DNA of 64,000 nucleotides from Thermococcus sp. MAR1 (lineage in GTDB: Archaea > Methanobacteriota_B > Thermococci > Thermococcales > Thermococcaceae). The position numbers and the translations under genes were made by a program. The notes beneath the pieces are model-generated. The model saw nothing but the letters and a program-made list of their open reading frames with translations. It did not search any database and had not been told where the DNA came from. This document shows, piece after piece, positions 43,571-52,721 of this stretch. Within the stretch, counting starts at the first letter, position 1; each line of letters starts with the position of its first letter. The stretch lies in NCBI RefSeq assembly GCF_012027305.1, contig NZ_SNUF01000001.1, positions 62,001-126,000 on the forward strand, read 5' to 3'.

Positions 43571-44392
43571 TCAAACCCATATCCGGTTGCCCTTGACCTT
43601 CAGGTAGCCGAGCGTTTGAAGCTCCTTGAGGAAGTCCTCTATCGCTTCCTCATCGAAGTATATGTTGAGCCTCTCATTGGAGCTCTCAACGACTATCGGC
43701 TCCCGCTCCAGTAGGGCGTCTATGAGGTCGTTCTTCTTCCTGTGTTTCTCCGCCAACTCTAGGATTACGTCCGCCAGAACCGAGCGGGCTATGCCGTCGA
43801 ACATGGCCTCCACAATGCTCTCCTCGGTTGCGTACTCCTCCGCTATCTCAAGAGCCGCTTCGAGGAGCTCCCTGTCGACCTCCATTACCTCGACGAAGTA
43901 CCTTTTCTCCATCGTGTACTCGGTTATCATTCCTGTTTCAAAGCGCTTCTCAAGTTCTTCGAGATACTCCTCGATCTCGTCTATCGGAAAGCGGAGCTCC
44001 ACCCTAAGGCCGTCGAGAACGGGTTTCTCTATGAGCACCAGCTTTCCATCCTCCTCAACTACGGCGCCGCTCTCCATCAGCGCCGTGAGCACGAGTAGCC
44101 TGCCCAGGTCGGACTCCTCGAACAGGCCATCGAGGGCTTTCCCCGCTCCAACTTCCCAGTCGGATATTATCTCCTCGAAGGCGAACTCAAGTTCGTCCAG
44201 ACTCTCCTGAAGGGGTCCTATCCCCTCGGCCTTCTCCACAAGCTCGGCGTAGGTGCCCTTCACGACCACGTAGTGGGAAATCGCTGCCCTTACCTCTTCC
44301 CTAGTTTTGTTCATAATCCCCGCCCTGCTCAGCTCCCTCGAGAGGGCGTTCATATCGTCCTTGCTTAGAACCTCCAGCCTCAAACCTCTCAC
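43571..44392 (-). CDS. Acidic helical protein of unknown function
   Basis: 273 residues, very rich in Glu and Leu, almost wholly alpha-helical, without membrane segments. The ends may be winged-helix-like: N-terminus MNALSRELSRAGIMNKTREEVRAAI, C-terminus EEAIEDFLKELQTLGYLKVKGNRIWV. No family recognised. The start is GTG 44392 or a TTG nine bases later; GGTGAGAGG could serve either. It is 31 bases after the coiled-coil membrane protein and probably in one operon with it and the creatininase-family gene. Confidence 0.65.
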   Translation of the reverse strand: MRGLRLEVLSKDDMNALSRELSRAGIMNKTREEVRAAISHYVVVKGTYAELVEKAEGIGPLQESLDELEFAFEEIISDWEVGAGKALDGLFEESDLGRLLVLTALMESGAVVEEDGKLVLIEKPVLDGLRVELRFPIDEIEEYLEELEKRFETGMITEYTMEKRYFVEVMEVDRELLEAALEIAEEYATEESIVEAMFDGIARSVLADVILELAEKHRKKNDLIDALLEREPIVVESSNERLNIYFDEEAIEDFLKELQTLGYLKVKGNRIWV

Positions 44393-44423
44393 CGGAGGGA
44401 GAAGGGCGCCATCGGTTATAACC

Positions 44424-45065
44424 TTAGCCCTCGACCAGCGATGAGAGGAGCACTTTGATGGGCTTGTTGCTGACTACCCTTACGGTCTCCCGCACCTCCT
44501 CCTCAAGCTCCGGGCGGTAGGTGGCATAGAGGTACAGTGCGTAGGCCATGACCTTTGGGTCCCCTTCGTTGGTCCTCTCGATGGCCTCCGCTAGGATCGG
44601 GTTGTTCAGGAGGTCCTCGGCCATATCCTCTATCTTTCTCCTGTCGTTCTTTTCAATGGCTTCCCTCAGCGGTCTGTAGAAAAGGGATAAAACAAGTTTG
44701 GCATGTCTTTCTCTCTCTTCTAGCTCATCCATCGGCGTCTTCGGCTCCTCACGCTGGCTCAGGTAGTAGTACACCAGGGGAAGCGCCACAACGATGAGCA
44801 CGACGAGGATATAGGGAAGCAGCGGGAAGCTGAAGCCGTAGGGGAGTCTATGGCTGATGGCCATCAAGGCGAGGAAGCCAAGAAGCACCCAAACGGCCAT
44901 GAGGAGTAGATAGTAAACGGAGTTGTCTTTCCTCCGGAGGGCTTTGTACCTCGACGGGGCATCTATCTCCTCCAGATAGCGTAACCTCTCCTCTGCGAGT
45001 TCAACTTCGGCCTCAAGGCGCTTTATGCGTTTATCCAGTTCCGCGAGAACCTCTTCGCGCCCCAT
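44424..45065 (-). CDS. Coiled-coil protein with two membrane helices
   Basis: 213 residues. An N-terminal coiled coil (EVLAELDKRIKRLEAEVELAEERLRYLEEI, ~4-33) precedes two membrane helices (~52-70 and ~80-103) and a cytoplasmic helical tail. The ATG overlaps the creatininase stop (TAATG). No known family recognised. Helical repeats in the tail (LSLFYRPLREAIEKNDRRKIEDMAEDLLNN) suggest a protein-interaction role. Confidence 0.65.
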   Translation of the reverse strand: MGREEVLAELDKRIKRLEAEVELAEERLRYLEEIDAPSRYKALRRKDNSVYYLLLMAVWVLLGFLALMAISHRLPYGFSFPLLPYILVVLIVVALPLVYYYLSQREEPKTPMDELEERERHAKLVLSLFYRPLREAIEKNDRRKIEDMAEDLLNNPILAEAIERTNEGDPKVMAYALYLYATYRPELEEEVRETVRVVSNKPIKVLLSSLVEG

Positions 45066-45781
45066 TATCCTTCACCCGCTATGAGACGGGCTATCTTCTC
45101 GCTCACAACGCTCAAAATCGCCTCGCCCTTCTCGGCCGTCGCAAGGGATGGGTCGTCGTTCACTCCGTCGGGGAACAGCTCCTTTCCGATGTCCTTCCGG
45201 ATTATCCTCACTCTTGAGCTCCTCCTCTCCCCACGGGCGTTCTCCATCTTCACGAGTTCGGGCCTTACCGCGAGCATCACTGACGTCTCGTCCTGGCCAG
45301 CGTGACCCTGGCTGGAGCATATGCTCAGGATGTCCTCTCTGAAGTCTATCCACCAATTTATGAGCCAGATTTCGACCTCCGGGAACTCCTCCGAGACCTC
45401 TTCCGCTGCCAGAACCAGCGGCGAGTAGTTGCCGCCGTGCCCATTGAGGAGGACTATCCTCCGAAAGCCCTCGGCGGCGAACTCTCGCATTATCTCGCGT
45501 ACGTAGGCCTTCAGGGCATCTGAAGCAACGTTTATCGTTCCGGGGTACACATCAAGAACGAAGGTGTGTCCGTACCACACCGGTGGGGCTATGAAAACAT
45601 CAACCCCCAGTCCACGGAGTTTCTCTTCAACCCTCTTTCCTATCTCCAGCGGAGCAAAGACATCGGTTCCCAGGGGCAGGTGCCTTCCGTGGGCTTCAAC
45701 GCTCCCTATGGGGAGTATGACTGTATCAACATGCTTTTTCAGTTCCTCGAACTCGGGCCAAGTGAGCTCCTCGATCCTCAT
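45065..45781 (-). CDS. Creatininase-family amidohydrolase (ArfB-like)
   Basis: 238 residues from ATG 45781, with GGGGATTACC before it. Metal-binding motifs are LPIGSVEAHGRHLPLGTDVFAP near residue 24, with Glu, His and Asp, then GHTFVLDVYPGTINV near 73 and LLNGHGGNYSP near 112. The family includes creatinine amidohydrolase and the archaeal FAPy deformylase of riboflavin/F420 synthesis. Thermococcales lack creatine metabolism, so a deformylase or peptidase-like role is more likely. First gene of a three-gene minus-strand run. Confidence 0.85.
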   Translation of the reverse strand: MRIEELTWPEFEELKKHVDTVILPIGSVEAHGRHLPLGTDVFAPLEIGKRVEEKLRGLGVDVFIAPPVWYGHTFVLDVYPGTINVASDALKAYVREIMREFAAEGFRRIVLLNGHGGNYSPLVLAAEEVSEEFPEVEIWLINWWIDFREDILSICSSQGHAGQDETSVMLAVRPELVKMENARGERRSSRVRIIRKDIGKELFPDGVNDDPSLATAEKGEAILSVVSEKIARLIAGEG

Positions 45782-45861
45782 GGTAATCCCCATGTGTAGT
45801 GGGGACGAAACCTCATAAGCCTTTTCTATGCGCTGGAGAAAATCGCAAAAAGAGACGAGGG

Positions 45862-46710
45862 TTAGACCCTCTCAAGGAGATCCCTGACGTATTTCGGCAT
45901 CTGGAAGAGCGTCTCGTGCCTCTCCGGGTCGTAATAGTAAAGGTCGAGTTTCTCCGCTCTCTCCACGTCCACCTTGGTGAAGTCTATGTCGCCCTTAACG
46001 CCAACGAGGAAGCTCCAGGGCGAGGCGTAGCCAATTACCGGGAAGCTGAAGTAGTAAACGCGGTCAAAGACGTTCTTCATGGCCTTGTAGGCGTCGAGGA
46101 GCTCATTGGTGAAGAGGTAGACGCTCCCGGCCTGGGTGATGTAGAGTCCCTTATCGTTCAGCTTCTCATAGGCGTCGCGGTAGAACTCCTCAGAAAACAG
46201 TAGCTTTGCCGGGCCGACTGGGTCGGTGGAGTCAGCGATTATGACGTCAAAGCGCTCATCAGTCTCTTTCAGGTACTTCACGCCATCGCCGACCATTACT
46301 TCCGCCCTAGGGTCCTCGAAGGCCCCCCTCGCAACGTTCATGTATATCTTGGAGACCTCCACTACCAGCTCATCTATTTCGACCATCGTGGCTTTCTCAA
46401 CGGTCTCGTGCCTCAGAACCTCCCTGAGGGTTCCGCCGTCGCCGCCCCCGATGATGAGAACTCTTCTCGGGTTGGGATGGGCCAGCATAACTGGATGAAC
46501 CAGCGGTTCGTGGTAGCTCTCCTCACCGACCTCAACGAGCTGAACGGTTCCATCCAGAACAAGGAGCTTGCCAAATCCCTCCGTCTCGTAAAGTTCAAGC
46601 CTCTGATACTTTGTCTGTGTCTCAAACAGTCTCTCCTTGACCTTGAAGCCCACACCGTAACCACGAGGGTACCACTCTATGAATGCCCGCTCCTTCTCGT
46701 TGTATCCCAT
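45862..46710 (-). CDS. speE: Spermidine synthase/aminopropyltransferase
   Basis: 282 residues from ATG 46710 (after GGTGAGAGTT). It has the aminopropyltransferase signature [18 protein letters not shown] near residue 85 (decarboxylated-SAM binding), then [21 protein letters not shown] near 155 with the catalytic Asp. Archaeal enzymes of this type transfer the aminopropyl group to agmatine or N1-aminopropylagmatine in T. kodakarensis. The arginine decarboxylase that makes agmatine is encoded 0.6 kb away, so the pathway fits. Confidence 0.95.
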   Translation of the reverse strand: MGYNEKERAFIEWYPRGYGVGFKVKERLFETQTKYQRLELYETEGFGKLLVLDGTVQLVEVGEESYHEPLVHPVMLAHPNPRRVLIIGGGDGGTLREVLRHETVEKATMVEIDELVVEVSKIYMNVARGAFEDPRAEVMVGDGVKYLKETDERFDVIIADSTDPVGPAKLLFSEEFYRDAYEKLNDKGLYITQAGSVYLFTNELLDAYKAMKNVFDRVYYFSFPVIGYASPWSFLVGVKGDIDFTKVDVERAEKLDLYYYDPERHETLFQMPKYVRDLLERV

Positions 46711-46806
46711 AACTCTCACCGCCCATAGATAGGAGGTTGGGTTTTAAAGCTTGGGGTTAATTCTTCACTGGAAAGACTTTTATACTGCAAGTTATAAATG
46801 ATGACG

Positions 46807-47304
46807 ATGGCCCAGAAGAGCGTTCATAAGGAACTGCTAAAGTTTCTTAAGGACTCTGTTCCGGAGATACTTGAGGGACTGCGCTACGGTGTCCCACACG
46901 TTGTGGGCGAGATAGGCTTCTCTGAGGATAGCCCGCACGTTGAGCTTTCTCTAATAACCTTCAACGGGAGCAGACGTCCGCTGGCATTTAACGACGGGGA
47001 TTCTGCCAAGTTCATGTATCCTGTTGAGGATACCAACCCGTACATGGCTTTTCTGGAGATTATGAGCTTCTTCGAGAAGACGTTCGACGATTCACGCTTC
47101 AGGGTCGTCCTTAGAACCTCCCCCACGGAGTTCCTTAAGAGCATAGGACTTGAGATTCTGTGGACGAATGAGTATCTGCTCGATGGGACTGAGTTCGTTC
47201 AGGTCTGGGCGGTTTCTGGTGGGGTCAAATACAACATCCTGTTTGAACGGGGAGGGAGAGGATACTTCCTCAGGGATATAAAAAGAATAGAGGGCGCTCA
47301 GTAG
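46807..47304 (+). CDS. Conserved hypothetical protein between polyamine genes
   Basis: 165 residues from ATG 46807, which lies about 25-30 bases after a TATA box (CTTTTATACT, 46777-46786), consistent with a leaderless mRNA; two further ATGs at 46798 and 46801 are in frame. The protein is soluble with alternating strands and helices (HVELSLITFNGSRRPLAF, RFRVVLRTSP). No domain recognised. It overlaps the convergent pdaD stop by 7 bases. Position between speE and pdaD may be accidental since it is on the other strand. Confidence 0.7.
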   Translation: MAQKSVHKELLKFLKDSVPEILEGLRYGVPHVVGEIGFSEDSPHVELSLITFNGSRRPLAFNDGDSAKFMYPVEDTNPYMAFLEIMSFFEKTFDDSRFRVVLRTSPTEFLKSIGLEILWTNEYLLDGTEFVQVWAVSGGVKYNILFERGGRGYFLRDIKRIEGAQ

Positions 47305-47771
47305 GGGAACATCACCACGGCCGCTATGGCCGCTGCGGGCTTTTCCTTGACGGTAATGCTTGCGCTGGCAACTTTGAACTCGGCCAGCTTCCAGCCGCGC
47401 ATGGCAAAGCCTTCCTCGACCATCTTTCTGACCATGTCCTCTGCCTCTTCCTTGGTGCAGTATCCGGCGTACTCGTAGATGAGGCCGCCCTCGTTGTTCT
47501 CGCTGATGCCTATTCCCAGGGCAGCGCTGATTGTCATTCCGGGCTCGTCACTCTCGATGTGTGCATAAACTGTCGGGAGGAGCATTCCTATCGGGACGTC
47601 GTGAACCTCTTCTATCCACTCGATGTGGGCCGGAATGACGCTGCTCAGCTTGACGAGGTTGACGTTTCCTATGCCGAGCTTGAGGAGTGCGTTGTCAAAG
47701 GCGTTGAGCTTAGTGCCACCCTCCGCGGAGGCGGCGCCTATAAATGCCCTCTTTGGGGTTGTCCAGCTCAT
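47298..47771 (-). CDS. pdaD: Pyruvoyl-dependent arginine decarboxylase
   Basis: 157 residues. Self-cleavage between Ser43 and Ser44 in NLVKLSSVIPAHIEW would generate the pyruvoyl cofactor and the alpha and beta chains, as in the Methanocaldococcus enzyme. It decarboxylates arginine to agmatine, the first step of polyamine synthesis in Thermococcales. Conserved residues DNALLKLGIGN and GIGISENNEGGLIYEYAG are present. Start ATG 47771 after GGAGGAAGCTGAG. Confidence 0.96.
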   Translation of the reverse strand: MSWTTPKRAFIGAASAEGGTKLNAFDNALLKLGIGNVNLVKLSSVIPAHIEWIEEVHDVPIGMLLPTVYAHIESDEPGMTISAALGIGISENNEGGLIYEYAGYCTKEEAEDMVRKMVEEGFAMRGWKLAEFKVASASITVKEKPAAAIAAVVMFPY

Positions 47772-47938
47772 CTCAGCTTCCTCCTTTCTTTTCTCACGAG
47801 TTAGACGATTATAGCTGAAAGCAACGGTTCGCTTACTCGCTAATTTGCGGGCGGCTTAAAAACGTTTCGCTACATCTAAAAGAAAGCCTGAGGGGTGGGT
47901 TTTGCCTCCAGAACGTCTTGTTGGGGGAGGCGTGGGGA

Positions 47939-49087
47939 TTAGACGGCGCCGCTTAGCTTCTTCGCTTTGTAGTGGTTTACGACCCTCCCCAGTGTGGCCG
48001 AGGTGAAGATTCCCAGCACGCTCGCGAGAGAGGCCATGGCGTACATATGCTCGCTGAGAACTCCGGAGACAAAGCCAATCTCGCCGATCAGCAGGCCGAG
48101 GACGCCAAAGCTCGCTATTCCGGCTCCCCTGACGAGGCTGGTGGAGAGATCTGCCTTTCTCACGGCCAGAACCGACAGGGTTAGCCTTACCACGTATATC
48201 GCGGCGAAGAACTCTATGACCACGAAGGACAGTTCCGTCTCAAAGTTCAATCCACGCCAGGCGAAGAATATCGGGGCGAAGATTCCGTAGGTGACCCCGC
48301 TGACTATCGTGGTCAGCCTGTCGTACTGCTTGGTGCCAACGAGGTCGCTGTGCATCATTAAACCAGCGAGGAAGCCGCCTATGCTGAAGTGCATTCCTAT
48401 CTCCTCGCTGATGAAGGCGAGCGATGTGGAGAACACCATGAACAGCCCGAAGACCGCTTCATCGCTCTTGAGTCTGCGGAGGAAGCGGATAATGCGGACC
48501 TTCTGCTTTATACCGAGGAGGTAGTTGATGTAGAGCAGGGTGCCTACGAAGGCGAGGTCCTTCAGTATGCTCGACAGTATAGGCCCGTAGTCGCCGGGGC
48601 TCTCGTGGAACCTTATGACCATGTAAACGATGAACAGCCCGAATATCTCGCTTATCACCGCGTAGGAGAGGGCCACGTGGAGGAAGTCGCTTCCGAAGAA
48701 CCTCTTGAGGCGAAGCACTATTGGAGCCGAGGCTATTGAGAGTATCGCGGCCGAGATGACGTTGTCCGAGCCGACGGTCCAGCCGGTGAAGGGAAGCGTG
48801 ACGAGGAACATAACAGCGTAGGTGGTGGCGTAGAGGGGGAGGGTCAGCCTTCCCGCGTAGTGCAGCTCCTCCGGCGTCACCTCAAGGCCGGCTGAAATCA
48901 TCAGGAAGAACAGGCCCAGCTCGGCGAGCAACTCCATCTGGTCCCTGGGCATGTCGAGCAGGAGAGCGCTCAGTATCATTCCCGCCGTAATCTCGCCCAA
49001 GAATCCTGGGTAGCCGAACCTCTCGAAGGCCTCCGCCAGGAGCCTTGCAAAGGCTATGATTACGAAGACGTACCCGATGATTTCCAT
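47939..49087 (-). CDS. CPA2-family Na+(K+)/H+ antiporter
   Basis: 382 residues from ATG 49087 (GGGAACC before it) with about 12 membrane segments; the frame runs 21 codons further up but would cover the divergent promoter. Early motif EAFERFGYPGFLGEITAGMILS and GLFFLMISAGLEVTPEEL are typical KefB/NapA-like CPA2 features. It would exchange cations for protons at the membrane. Divergent from the ACT-domain gene with a 61-base spacer. A stem GCCTCC...GGAGGC lies just after the stop (47900-47930). Confidence 0.87.
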   Translation of the reverse strand: MEIIGYVFVIIAFARLLAEAFERFGYPGFLGEITAGMILSALLLDMPRDQMELLAELGLFFLMISAGLEVTPEELHYAGRLTLPLYATTYAVMFLVTLPFTGWTVGSDNVISAAILSIASAPIVLRLKRFFGSDFLHVALSYAVISEIFGLFIVYMVIRFHESPGDYGPILSSILKDLAFVGTLLYINYLLGIKQKVRIIRFLRRLKSDEAVFGLFMVFSTSLAFISEEIGMHFSIGGFLAGLMMHSDLVGTKQYDRLTTIVSGVTYGIFAPIFFAWRGLNFETELSFVVIEFFAAIYVVRLTLSVLAVRKADLSTSLVRGAGIASFGVLGLLIGEIGFVSGVLSEHMYAMASLASVLGIFTSATLGRVVNHYKAKKLSGAV

Positions 49088-49148
49088 GGTTCCCGTATAG
49101 GCGGCGGATTTTAAAAATCCTTTTATTGTCCCGCGCGAATTGGCTATC

Positions 49149-49553
49149 ATGAGGCACTACGAGATAGTCAGGATAAAGAGGGACGGGGCTGTTGAGATTC
49201 CGATGGAGTACGCCTACGAGCTGGGCCTTCTTGAGGGGGCCTACTTCCTCATTGAGGTGGACACGGACCTCAACGAAATCCATATGGAGAGGATAGCTCT
49301 CCCCGGGAAGAGGCTGGCGGAGGTTGAGCTTGTCGTTGAGGACAGGCCCGGTGTGCTGGCGAAGATAAGCGGCCTCTTCGGCAGGCACGGGGTGAACATA
49401 CTCTTCAGCGAGTCAGAGGAGCTCTCCGCCATAAGCCTCGCCGGTATCGTCGCTGTCGTGGACATCAGTGGAGTGGAAAACCTTGAGGAGCTGAGAAAGG
49501 AGCTGGAGGCCCTGGCCGAGGTGAGGGAGGTTGTCCTAAAGCCCCTGGATTAG
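49149..49553 (+). CDS. ACT-domain protein with N-terminal AbrB-like segment
   Basis: 134 residues. The first ~45 (YEIVRIKRDGAVEIPMEYAYELGLLEGAYFLIEVD) look like a swapped-hairpin AbrB-type domain, followed by an ACT domain (~60-134) with VEDRPGVLAKISGLFGRHGVNILF. ACT domains bind amino acids. The pair suggests a small DNA-binding, amino-acid-responsive protein. It starts at ATG 49149, 61 bases from the CPA2 antiporter start on the opposite strand, and its end overlaps the Mrp D-subunit gene by 18 bases. Confidence 0.75.
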   Translation: MRHYEIVRIKRDGAVEIPMEYAYELGLLEGAYFLIEVDTDLNEIHMERIALPGKRLAEVELVVEDRPGVLAKISGLFGRHGVNILFSESEELSAISLAGIVAVVDISGVENLEELRKELEALAEVREVVLKPLD

Positions 49554-51035
49554 TGCTAATAGCAGAATGAAAGCGACCAGCACGGCCGTCAGGCGGTTCA
49601 CCTCCTTTCCTACCTCGCCCCCTTCCGAGGGGAGGCTCTTCTCGAAGAATCCCGTCCTCCCGAGGAGCTGGTAGATGAGAAGGGCCAAAGGGAGGTAGAT
49701 GACGTCCTTTGGGTCTAAGCCGAGGCCCAGGTAAATGCCCCCGGCGAGCGCGGTCAGGGCCAGCCCGAGAACCGGAAGCTTCCACGATGCCGGAACCTTC
49801 CCGCTTCCACCCTTAGCCAGGTGGGAGTTGAGCTTGGTGAAGGAGACCAATGTCCCTACGCTTCCCAGCGGTACCGCCAGCTTCCAGGGCCAGGTAAGGC
49901 CAGAGTAGATGAGCCCCTTTCCGTAGGCGCCGATGAGAGGGGAGACTCCGCCTATTGCTAGGCTGAGAACGATGACCGAGGCCGCCATCACAGCGTCCCC
50001 CCTGTATCCGAAGGTGCCGAGCTTTCTACCCTTACCCATGGAGCCGATGCTCAGGAAAAGGCCGCCCTTGAAAATCGAGTGTGCCATCGCGTAGTATGCA
50101 GCTCCGAGGAAGTTGAGGCTCGCTATTCCAAGGAGCACGTAGCCCATCTGGGAGACGGTGTGGTAGGCCAGCAGTCTCTTGGCGTCCCTCTGTAGAAGGG
50201 CCATCACTATGCCGAAGAAGATTGACGCCACCGCGACAACGAGCAGGGCAAACCTAAGGGTTTCTCCGGTGGGTAGTGTAGAGAGGAGCAGAATCATTCC
50301 ATAGGCAGGTGCCTTGACCACGGCACCGCTCAGGACCGCGCTCACGGGAGTTTGTGCCTTTGAGTGCGCGTCGGGAAGCCAGCCGTGGAGGGGGAAGATT
50401 CCCGCCTTGAGAATAAGCGCCGAGAGGGCTATGCCGAGAGCCACTTGGAGCTCCCTGCTACCCCTGGCATTTTCGGCTATTAGCCCGACGTTCAGGTAGC
50501 CGGTTTCCATGTAGATAATCCCGACCGCGAAGACGAAGAGGTATGAAGCGAGGAGCGAGAGCATTAGGTACTTGAAGGCCGCCCTTTTGGCCCCTTTCTC
50601 CCCTGAGAACGCAACCAGTGCAAAGGCCGAAACCGAGGCTATCTCCATATAAATGTAAAAGTTGAAAAAGTCCCTCGCCAAAAATGCTCCCAGTAAGCCG
50701 GCGTGCATCAGGAGGAACAGGACGAGGGCCTTGGCCGTCTTTTTGTCCCTGAAATCGAAGTACGAGAGGGAATAGAGGGCAACGAGCGTGAAGAGTATGA
50801 GTTCGCCCACGATGAACGGGGCGTTTATTTCACCGATTCCAACCTCTATTCCCGCTGTTTTATTCCATCCGCCAACTATCTCGGACTTTCCAATCTCTGT
50901 CAGGAAAATCCCCGCCGGGAGAACCGCTCCAAGGATGAAAGAGGCCTTTATCAAGACCTTCCTCGCCCGCAGGGTGTCCAGGATGACGATTATGAACCCA
51001 AACAGGAGCGGAAAGGCCACCATCAGCGGGATCAT
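49536..51035 (-). CDS. mnhD: Mrp antiporter subunit D (NuoL/M/N-like, MbhH-type)
   Basis: 499 residues with about 14 membrane helices of the proton-pumping-subunit family. Conserved Glu in IYMEIASVSAF near residue 130, ALILKAGIFPLHGWLPDAHSKAQTPVSAVLSGAVVKA-type core with Lys residues near 213-235 and HTVSQMGYVLLG near 290. It forms the cation/proton translocation unit. It is the last gene of an eight-gene operon lacking an MrpA large subunit, like the antiporter half of membrane-bound hydrogenases. Start overlaps mnhC stop by 4 bases. Confidence 0.92.
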   Translation of the reverse strand: MIPLMVAFPLLFGFIIVILDTLRARKVLIKASFILGAVLPAGIFLTEIGKSEIVGGWNKTAGIEVGIGEINAPFIVGELILFTLVALYSLSYFDFRDKKTAKALVLFLLMHAGLLGAFLARDFFNFYIYMEIASVSAFALVAFSGEKGAKRAAFKYLMLSLLASYLFVFAVGIIYMETGYLNVGLIAENARGSRELQVALGIALSALILKAGIFPLHGWLPDAHSKAQTPVSAVLSGAVVKAPAYGMILLLSTLPTGETLRFALLVVAVASIFFGIVMALLQRDAKRLLAYHTVSQMGYVLLGIASLNFLGAAYYAMAHSIFKGGLFLSIGSMGKGRKLGTFGYRGDAVMAASVIVLSLAIGGVSPLIGAYGKGLIYSGLTWPWKLAVPLGSVGTLVSFTKLNSHLAKGGSGKVPASWKLPVLGLALTALAGGIYLGLGLDPKDVIYLPLALLIYQLLGRTGFFEKSLPSEGGEVGKEVNRLTAVLVAFILLLALIQGL

Positions 51036-51322
51036 GGGCCCTCCCCCCGCATGCGGATTATTATCGCCAGCGCGAGCGACGTTATGGCGACGTCGACGAC
51101 GAGCGTCGTCAGCATCAGCGTCGCCGGGAGCGGGTCGACAGGATCCGTCGGCATTATCGGGACGTCCCTTCCCGGGGAGTATGCCAGGCCGATGAAGAAG
51201 AGCACTAGGCCAAGGGAGACCACGTTTATGGAGAGCACCAGCTTTATAGGCTCCCTCTTCGCCATCAGGCCGTATATCCCTACCAGCATTATGATAACTC
51301 CCGCCTGCTCCGGGCTAATCAC
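51032..51322 (-). CDS. mnhC: Mrp antiporter subunit C (NuoK-like)
   Basis: 96 residues, three membrane helices, with the NuoK-type sequence IYGLMAKREPIKLVLSINVVSLGLVLFFIGLAY containing the conserved Glu/Lys pair region. Overlaps the B-subunit gene by 8 bases and the D-subunit gene by 4, so it is translationally coupled in the operon. Confidence 0.9.
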   Translation of the reverse strand: MISPEQAGVIIMLVGIYGLMAKREPIKLVLSINVVSLGLVLFFIGLAYSPGRDVPIMPTDPVDPLPATLMLTTLVVDVAITSLALAIIIRMRGEGP

Positions 51323-51716
51323 TTTCGACCCACCTCAGCAGTATGTAGAAGACGAAGGTGAAGGCGGCACCGACCTCAAGGCCCACTATGACGTTGAAGG
51401 GGGGTATTATGCCGCCCTCCGTCGGCAGGAAATTAGCGTAAAAGCCCCCGAAGGCCACCCCGGCGATTCCAAGGAGCACGAGCATCGCTCCCGCGGAGCT
51501 CTCTATCAGGCTCGCCCAGTTGAACTTGAACCTCTTCCTGACCTTCTTGTAGCCGTGGGCGGTTATGAGGAGTATCACAGCCACCGCGAGAATCACCCCG
51601 CCCTGAAAGCCGCCCCCCGGGCTCAGATGGCCGTAGAGCATGAGATAAGCGGCGTATGTTACAAGGAACGGGCTTATCATCTTGGTGGTGCTCCTCACGA
51701 CAACGCTCATCTTCAT
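51315..51716 (-). CDS. mnhB: Mrp antiporter subunit B (MnhB)
   Basis: 133 residues with four membrane helices and the MnhB signature GHLSPGGGFQGGVILAVAVIL near residue 29. Conserved among Mrp antiporters and the MbhF subunit of archaeal membrane-bound hydrogenases. Both ends overlap neighbouring genes by 4-8 bases. Confidence 0.92.
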   Translation of the reverse strand: MKMSVVVRSTTKMISPFLVTYAAYLMLYGHLSPGGGFQGGVILAVAVILLITAHGYKKVRKRFKFNWASLIESSAGAMLVLLGIAGVAFGGFYANFLPTEGGIIPPFNVIVGLEVGAAFTFVFYILLRWVESD

Positions 51717-51955
51717 TTCTTCTTCCCCCCGAGGAGCAGGTAAAAGCCTATGACCGCGGTAAAGAGAAGGCTCGCCTCGCCAAGGCTGTCGTAGGCCCTC
51801 CAGCCAGCTAAGATGGCCGAGACAAGGTTGGGTATCCCGATCTCCCCCCAGTTGGCGACGTAGTATGCGTAGCTTCCGCCGTAGGAGGGAGAGTAGCCCA
51901 GGCCAAGCAGGAACGCCCCCAGGGCCAGGGTCAGGGGCAGAGCTATAGTCCTCAC
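51713..51955 (-). CDS. Mrp small subunit MbhE-like (C-terminal MrpA part)
   Basis: 80 residues, two membrane helices around NLVSAILAGWRAYDSLGEASLLFTAVIGFYLLL. The D-S-L-G-E motif is the hallmark of the segment that is the end of MrpA in bacteria and the separate MbhE subunit in Thermococcales hydrogenases. Overlaps both neighbours by 4 bases. Confidence 0.82.
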   Translation of the reverse strand: MRTIALPLTLALGAFLLGLGYSPSYGGSYAYYVANWGEIGIPNLVSAILAGWRAYDSLGEASLLFTAVIGFYLLLGGKKK

Positions 51956-52182
51956 CGCGTCACCTCCTCTATCGTGAAGAGGAAGACGCCTATAACCACC
52001 GCACCGACGACTATCGCCGAGAGTGCTACATCCGGTGCCTTAAGCTCGAAGAGTGCCAAGACGAACAGCAGGCTGAGGAGAGAGTATTTAACGACCGCAC
52101 TAACCAGGTTCTTCTCTTCAACGACTGCTATGGCCAGCAGTATCATCGCTATGAAGACCACGTCAAGGATTGTCCCAAGCAT
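51952..52182 (-). CDS. Mrp small subunit MbhD-like (DUF4040)
   Basis: 76 residues, three membrane helices, including SAVVKYSLLSLLFVLALFELKAPDVALSAIVVGAVV, the DUF4040 pattern that is part of bacterial MrpA and separate as MbhD in archaea. Start overlaps mnhG by 20 bases. Confidence 0.85.
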   Translation of the reverse strand: MLGTILDVVFIAMILLAIAVVEEKNLVSAVVKYSLLSLLFVLALFELKAPDVALSAIVVGAVVIGVFLFTIEEVTR

Positions 52183-52477
52183 ACATATCCACCACTACCT
52201 TAGGCTTCACACCGTATCTATAGGCCCCCCTCGCGATGGCATGGCTCACCATGGGGTTTATCATGGCGATGAGAAAGGCCAGTACCAAGAACTTGGCCCT
52301 GACCACTGCGGGGGCGTCCATTATCAGGATTAGAGCCAGGATTATGCTCATCGCTCCCCCTGTGTCACACTTAGTGGCCGCGTGGAGGCGAGTGTAAACG
52401 TCGGGGAAGCGGAGTATCCCCAGAGCCCCGAAGACCATGACGGCCTCTCCGAAGAGCATAAGGATTATCTCAATCAT
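52163..52477 (-). CDS. mnhG: Mrp antiporter subunit G (MnhG)
   Basis: 104 residues, three membrane helices, with the MnhG signature GALGILRFPDVYTRLHAATKCDTGGAM near residue 18. Overlaps mnhF by 8 bases. Required in Mrp antiporters although it does not resemble the pumping subunits. Confidence 0.93.
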   Translation of the reverse strand: MIEIILMLFGEAVMVFGALGILRFPDVYTRLHAATKCDTGGAMSIILALILIMDAPAVVRAKFLVLAFLIAMINPMVSHAIARGAYRYGVKPKVVVDMYAWDNP

Positions 52478-52721
52478 GTGAAGCCCTCCTCTCCATGTAT
52501 TTCGCCAAGATAAGCCCGCCGACGGCGTTCACCATCAGCAGGACTATCGCGAGGTCTATCAGGTAGTACTCTTCTCTCATGACTGAAACGACAGCTATTA
52601 TGACGACCACCTTCGTCGTTATCGTGTTCAGACCCACTATCCTGTCGGGCAGAGTCGGTCCCCTAACCACGCGGTAGGCTATCAGCATCGCCGTGAAGAC
52701 GAGGACGTAGAAAGCGCTCAC
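52470..52721 (-). CDS. mnhF: Mrp antiporter subunit F (MnhF)
   Basis: 83 residues from GTG 52721, which overlaps the mnhE stop (GTGA); an in-frame ATG at 52742 would add seven residues inside mnhE. Three helices with the MnhF pattern YRVVRGPTLPDRIVGLNTITTKVVVIIAV and IDLAIVLLMVNAVGGLILAKYMERR. Normal family length supports the GTG. Confidence 0.88.
   Translation of the reverse strand: MSAFYVLVFTAMLIAYRVVRGPTLPDRIVGLNTITTKVVVIIAVVSVMREEYYLIDLAIVLLMVNAVGGLILAKYMERRASHD

Noticed and set aside
47900-47930. Stem GCCTCC...GGAGGC considered as a riboswitch or sRNA
   Set aside because: A 6-bp stem with a 16-base loop and no conserved boxes; could be a 3' end structure of the CPA2 antiporter mRNA, not enough for an RNA gene.
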